DNA of 36,228 nt from a virus. How positions within the stretch are numbered: position 1 is the first letter of the stretch; each line of letters starts with the position of its first letter. Below, one piece after another: positions 35,805 through 36,228 of this stretch. A model generated the notes under the pieces. That model saw only the letters and a program-made list of their open reading frames with translations, did not search any database and was not told the DNA's origin. The position numbers and the translations under genes are program-made. The stretch lies in IMG/VR virus record IMGVR_UViG_3300028275_000422, positions 1 through 36,228 of that record; one strand, 5' to 3'.

Positions 35805-35812
35805 TATTTATA
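35805..35812 (-). promoter_or_regulatory. Late promoter of the HNH gene at 35783
   Basis: Exact TATAAATA on the minus strand, inside an imperfect inverted repeat (GTAGAA/TTCTAC). Confidence 0.75.
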
Positions 35813-35826
35813 AGGTATTCTACTAA

Positions 35827-35898
35827 CTCCCCCGACAAGATTCGAACTTGTGACCTGGAAATTAACAGTTTCTCGCGCTACCGCTGCGCCACAGGGGA
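35827..35898 (-). tRNA. tRNA-Asn (GTT)
   Basis: A 72-nt cloverleaf: acceptor TCCCCTG/CGGGGGA, discriminator G, D-arm GCGC/GCGC with GG, anticodon loop CTGTTAA giving GTT, T-arm ACAAG/CTTGT. The anticodon stem has four pairs with an outer mismatch. No CCA. Confidence 0.92.
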
Positions 35899-35903
35899 AT
35901 AAG

Positions 35904-35923
35904 TGTAGGTGAACCAACCTACA
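35904..35923 (-). other. Hairpin between tRNA genes
   Basis: A perfect 7-bp stem TGTAGGT/ACCTACA with 6-base loop between tRNA-Asn and the next tRNA-like gene; no T-run. It may be a processing or spacer structure of the tRNA precursor. Confidence 0.4.
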
Positions 35924-35954
35924 GTTTAGAGATTGCTCTCAAGGTCTTTTATGT

Positions 35955-36027
35955 GCCTCTGGCTGGGAATCGAACCCAGTATCCAACTCCTTTGTCAGGG
36001 TGTCCTTACCAATAGACTACGCAGAGG
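35955..36027 (-). tRNA. Irregular tRNA-like gene (possible Val-GAC or decayed tRNA)
   Basis: A 73-nt sequence with a good T-arm (CTGGG/CCCAG, loop TTCGATT), GTC/GAC D-stem with GG in the loop, and a six-pair acceptor CCTCTG/CAGAGG with a C/C mismatch and discriminator C. The anticodon arm is poor: ACACC/GGAGT with an A/A mismatch and an eight-base loop CTGACAAA. The best reading is GAC with an expanded loop, but a pseudo-tRNA is as likely. Confidence 0.5.
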
Positions 36028-36031
36028 AAAT

Positions 36032-36128
36032 GGGAAGTATTAGAGGACTTCCCAGCAAGGGTGATCAATCCCTTGACCTATGAGAGTCCCATAGGATTTA
36101 GTTGGCGTCTTTCTATGCTATCTGCATA
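36032..36128 (-). ncRNA. Four consecutive hairpins between tRNA genes
   Basis: Stems at 36032-36053 (7 bp), 36057-36074 (5 bp), 36077-36095 (6 bp) and 36114-36128 (5 bp), all perfect, in a 97-base gap without an ORF. None has a terminator U-tract. It could be a structured spacer, a remnant tRNA or a small RNA cut out with the tRNAs. Confidence 0.35.
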
Positions 36129-36140
36129 ACGACTACCAAG

Positions 36141-36212
36141 AGCGAAAGACGAGATTCGAACTCGCAACAACCTGCTTGGAAGGCAGGGACTCTACCGTTG
36201 AGTTACTTTCGC
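36141..36212 (-). tRNA. tRNA-Gly (TCC)
   Basis: A 72-nt canonical cloverleaf: acceptor GCGAAAG/CTTTCGC, D-arm ACTC/GAGT with GG, anticodon stem CCTGC/GCAGG and loop CTTCCAA giving TCC, T-arm GCGAG/CTCGT, discriminator T, no CCA. Confidence 0.95.
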
Positions 36213-36228
36213 AATGAGACAATCATAA

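Noticed and set aside
1-36228. CRISPR array or insertion sequence
   Set aside because: No regularly spaced direct repeats and no transposase-like frame were seen; the mobile genes present are free-standing endonucleases.

Overview
The window looks like an accessory-rich part of a T4-like cyanophage genome (a myovirus of marine Synechococcus or Prochlorococcus). It carries intact phage-type photosystem II genes (psbA, psbD), two high-light-inducible proteins, a plant-type ferredoxin, peroxiredoxin, glutaredoxin, a polyamine gene (speD), T4-type late promoters (TATAAATA), lysis enzymes, free-standing homing endonucleases, a tRNA cluster and dense small overlapping genes. DNA is AT-rich, psbA and psbD visibly less so. 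Everything is on the minus strand except four genes at 10462-12671.

Layout from low to high coordinate (minus-strand transcription runs from high to low). 1-3041: speD, conserved small phage proteins, glutaredoxin and two unusually short ORFs, behind the psbD terminator. 3052-6128: psbD, a 40-aa membrane protein, an endonuclease-VII-like homing endonuclease and psbA; psbA and psbD each have a sigma70-type promoter fused to a late promoter. 6129-10385: a 1235-aa presumed virion protein with an internal duplication and a possible ADP-ribosyltransferase-like segment, plus a 2OG-Fe(II) oxygenase. 10462-12671 (+): four genes, three with signal peptides, two of them tandem paralogues. 12648-17637: SNase-like nuclease, GIY-YIG endonuclease, conserved phage proteins, a periplasmic HExxH protease, and a lysis block (possible holin, GH24 lysozyme, C39-like peptidase; the two enzymes share an N-terminal module). 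17704-19220: photosynthesis/redox operon (hli, 28-aa peptide, petF, 92-aa protein, hli, peroxiredoxin) from a perfect consensus sigma70 promoter. 19316-19762: outer-membrane beta-barrel-like protein.

19842-31524 is one tightly overlapping glycan operon of 15 genes: GDP-mannose 3,5-epimerase, several glycosyltransferases, two methyltransferases, a split transketolase, an SDR, a split HldE-like pair, a HAD phosphatase and a cupin. Together they could make and transfer an unusual (possibly heptose-type) sugar to modify the host surface or virion. 31717-36228 holds small phage proteins, an orphan Phd/YefM-like antitoxin, a Dps-like ferritin, two HNH endonucleases and eight tRNA or tRNA-like genes. 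Each HNH gene runs into the 5' end of the next tRNA.

The less ordinary signals are: sigma70 -35 boxes embedded in the loops of the preceding terminators; HNH genes overlapping tRNAs; chains of 24-59 codon genes linked by ATGA/TAATG overlaps; the shared module of the two lytic enzymes; and the ART-like segment in the large virion protein. Family assignments come from motif recognition by eye; no database search was run.
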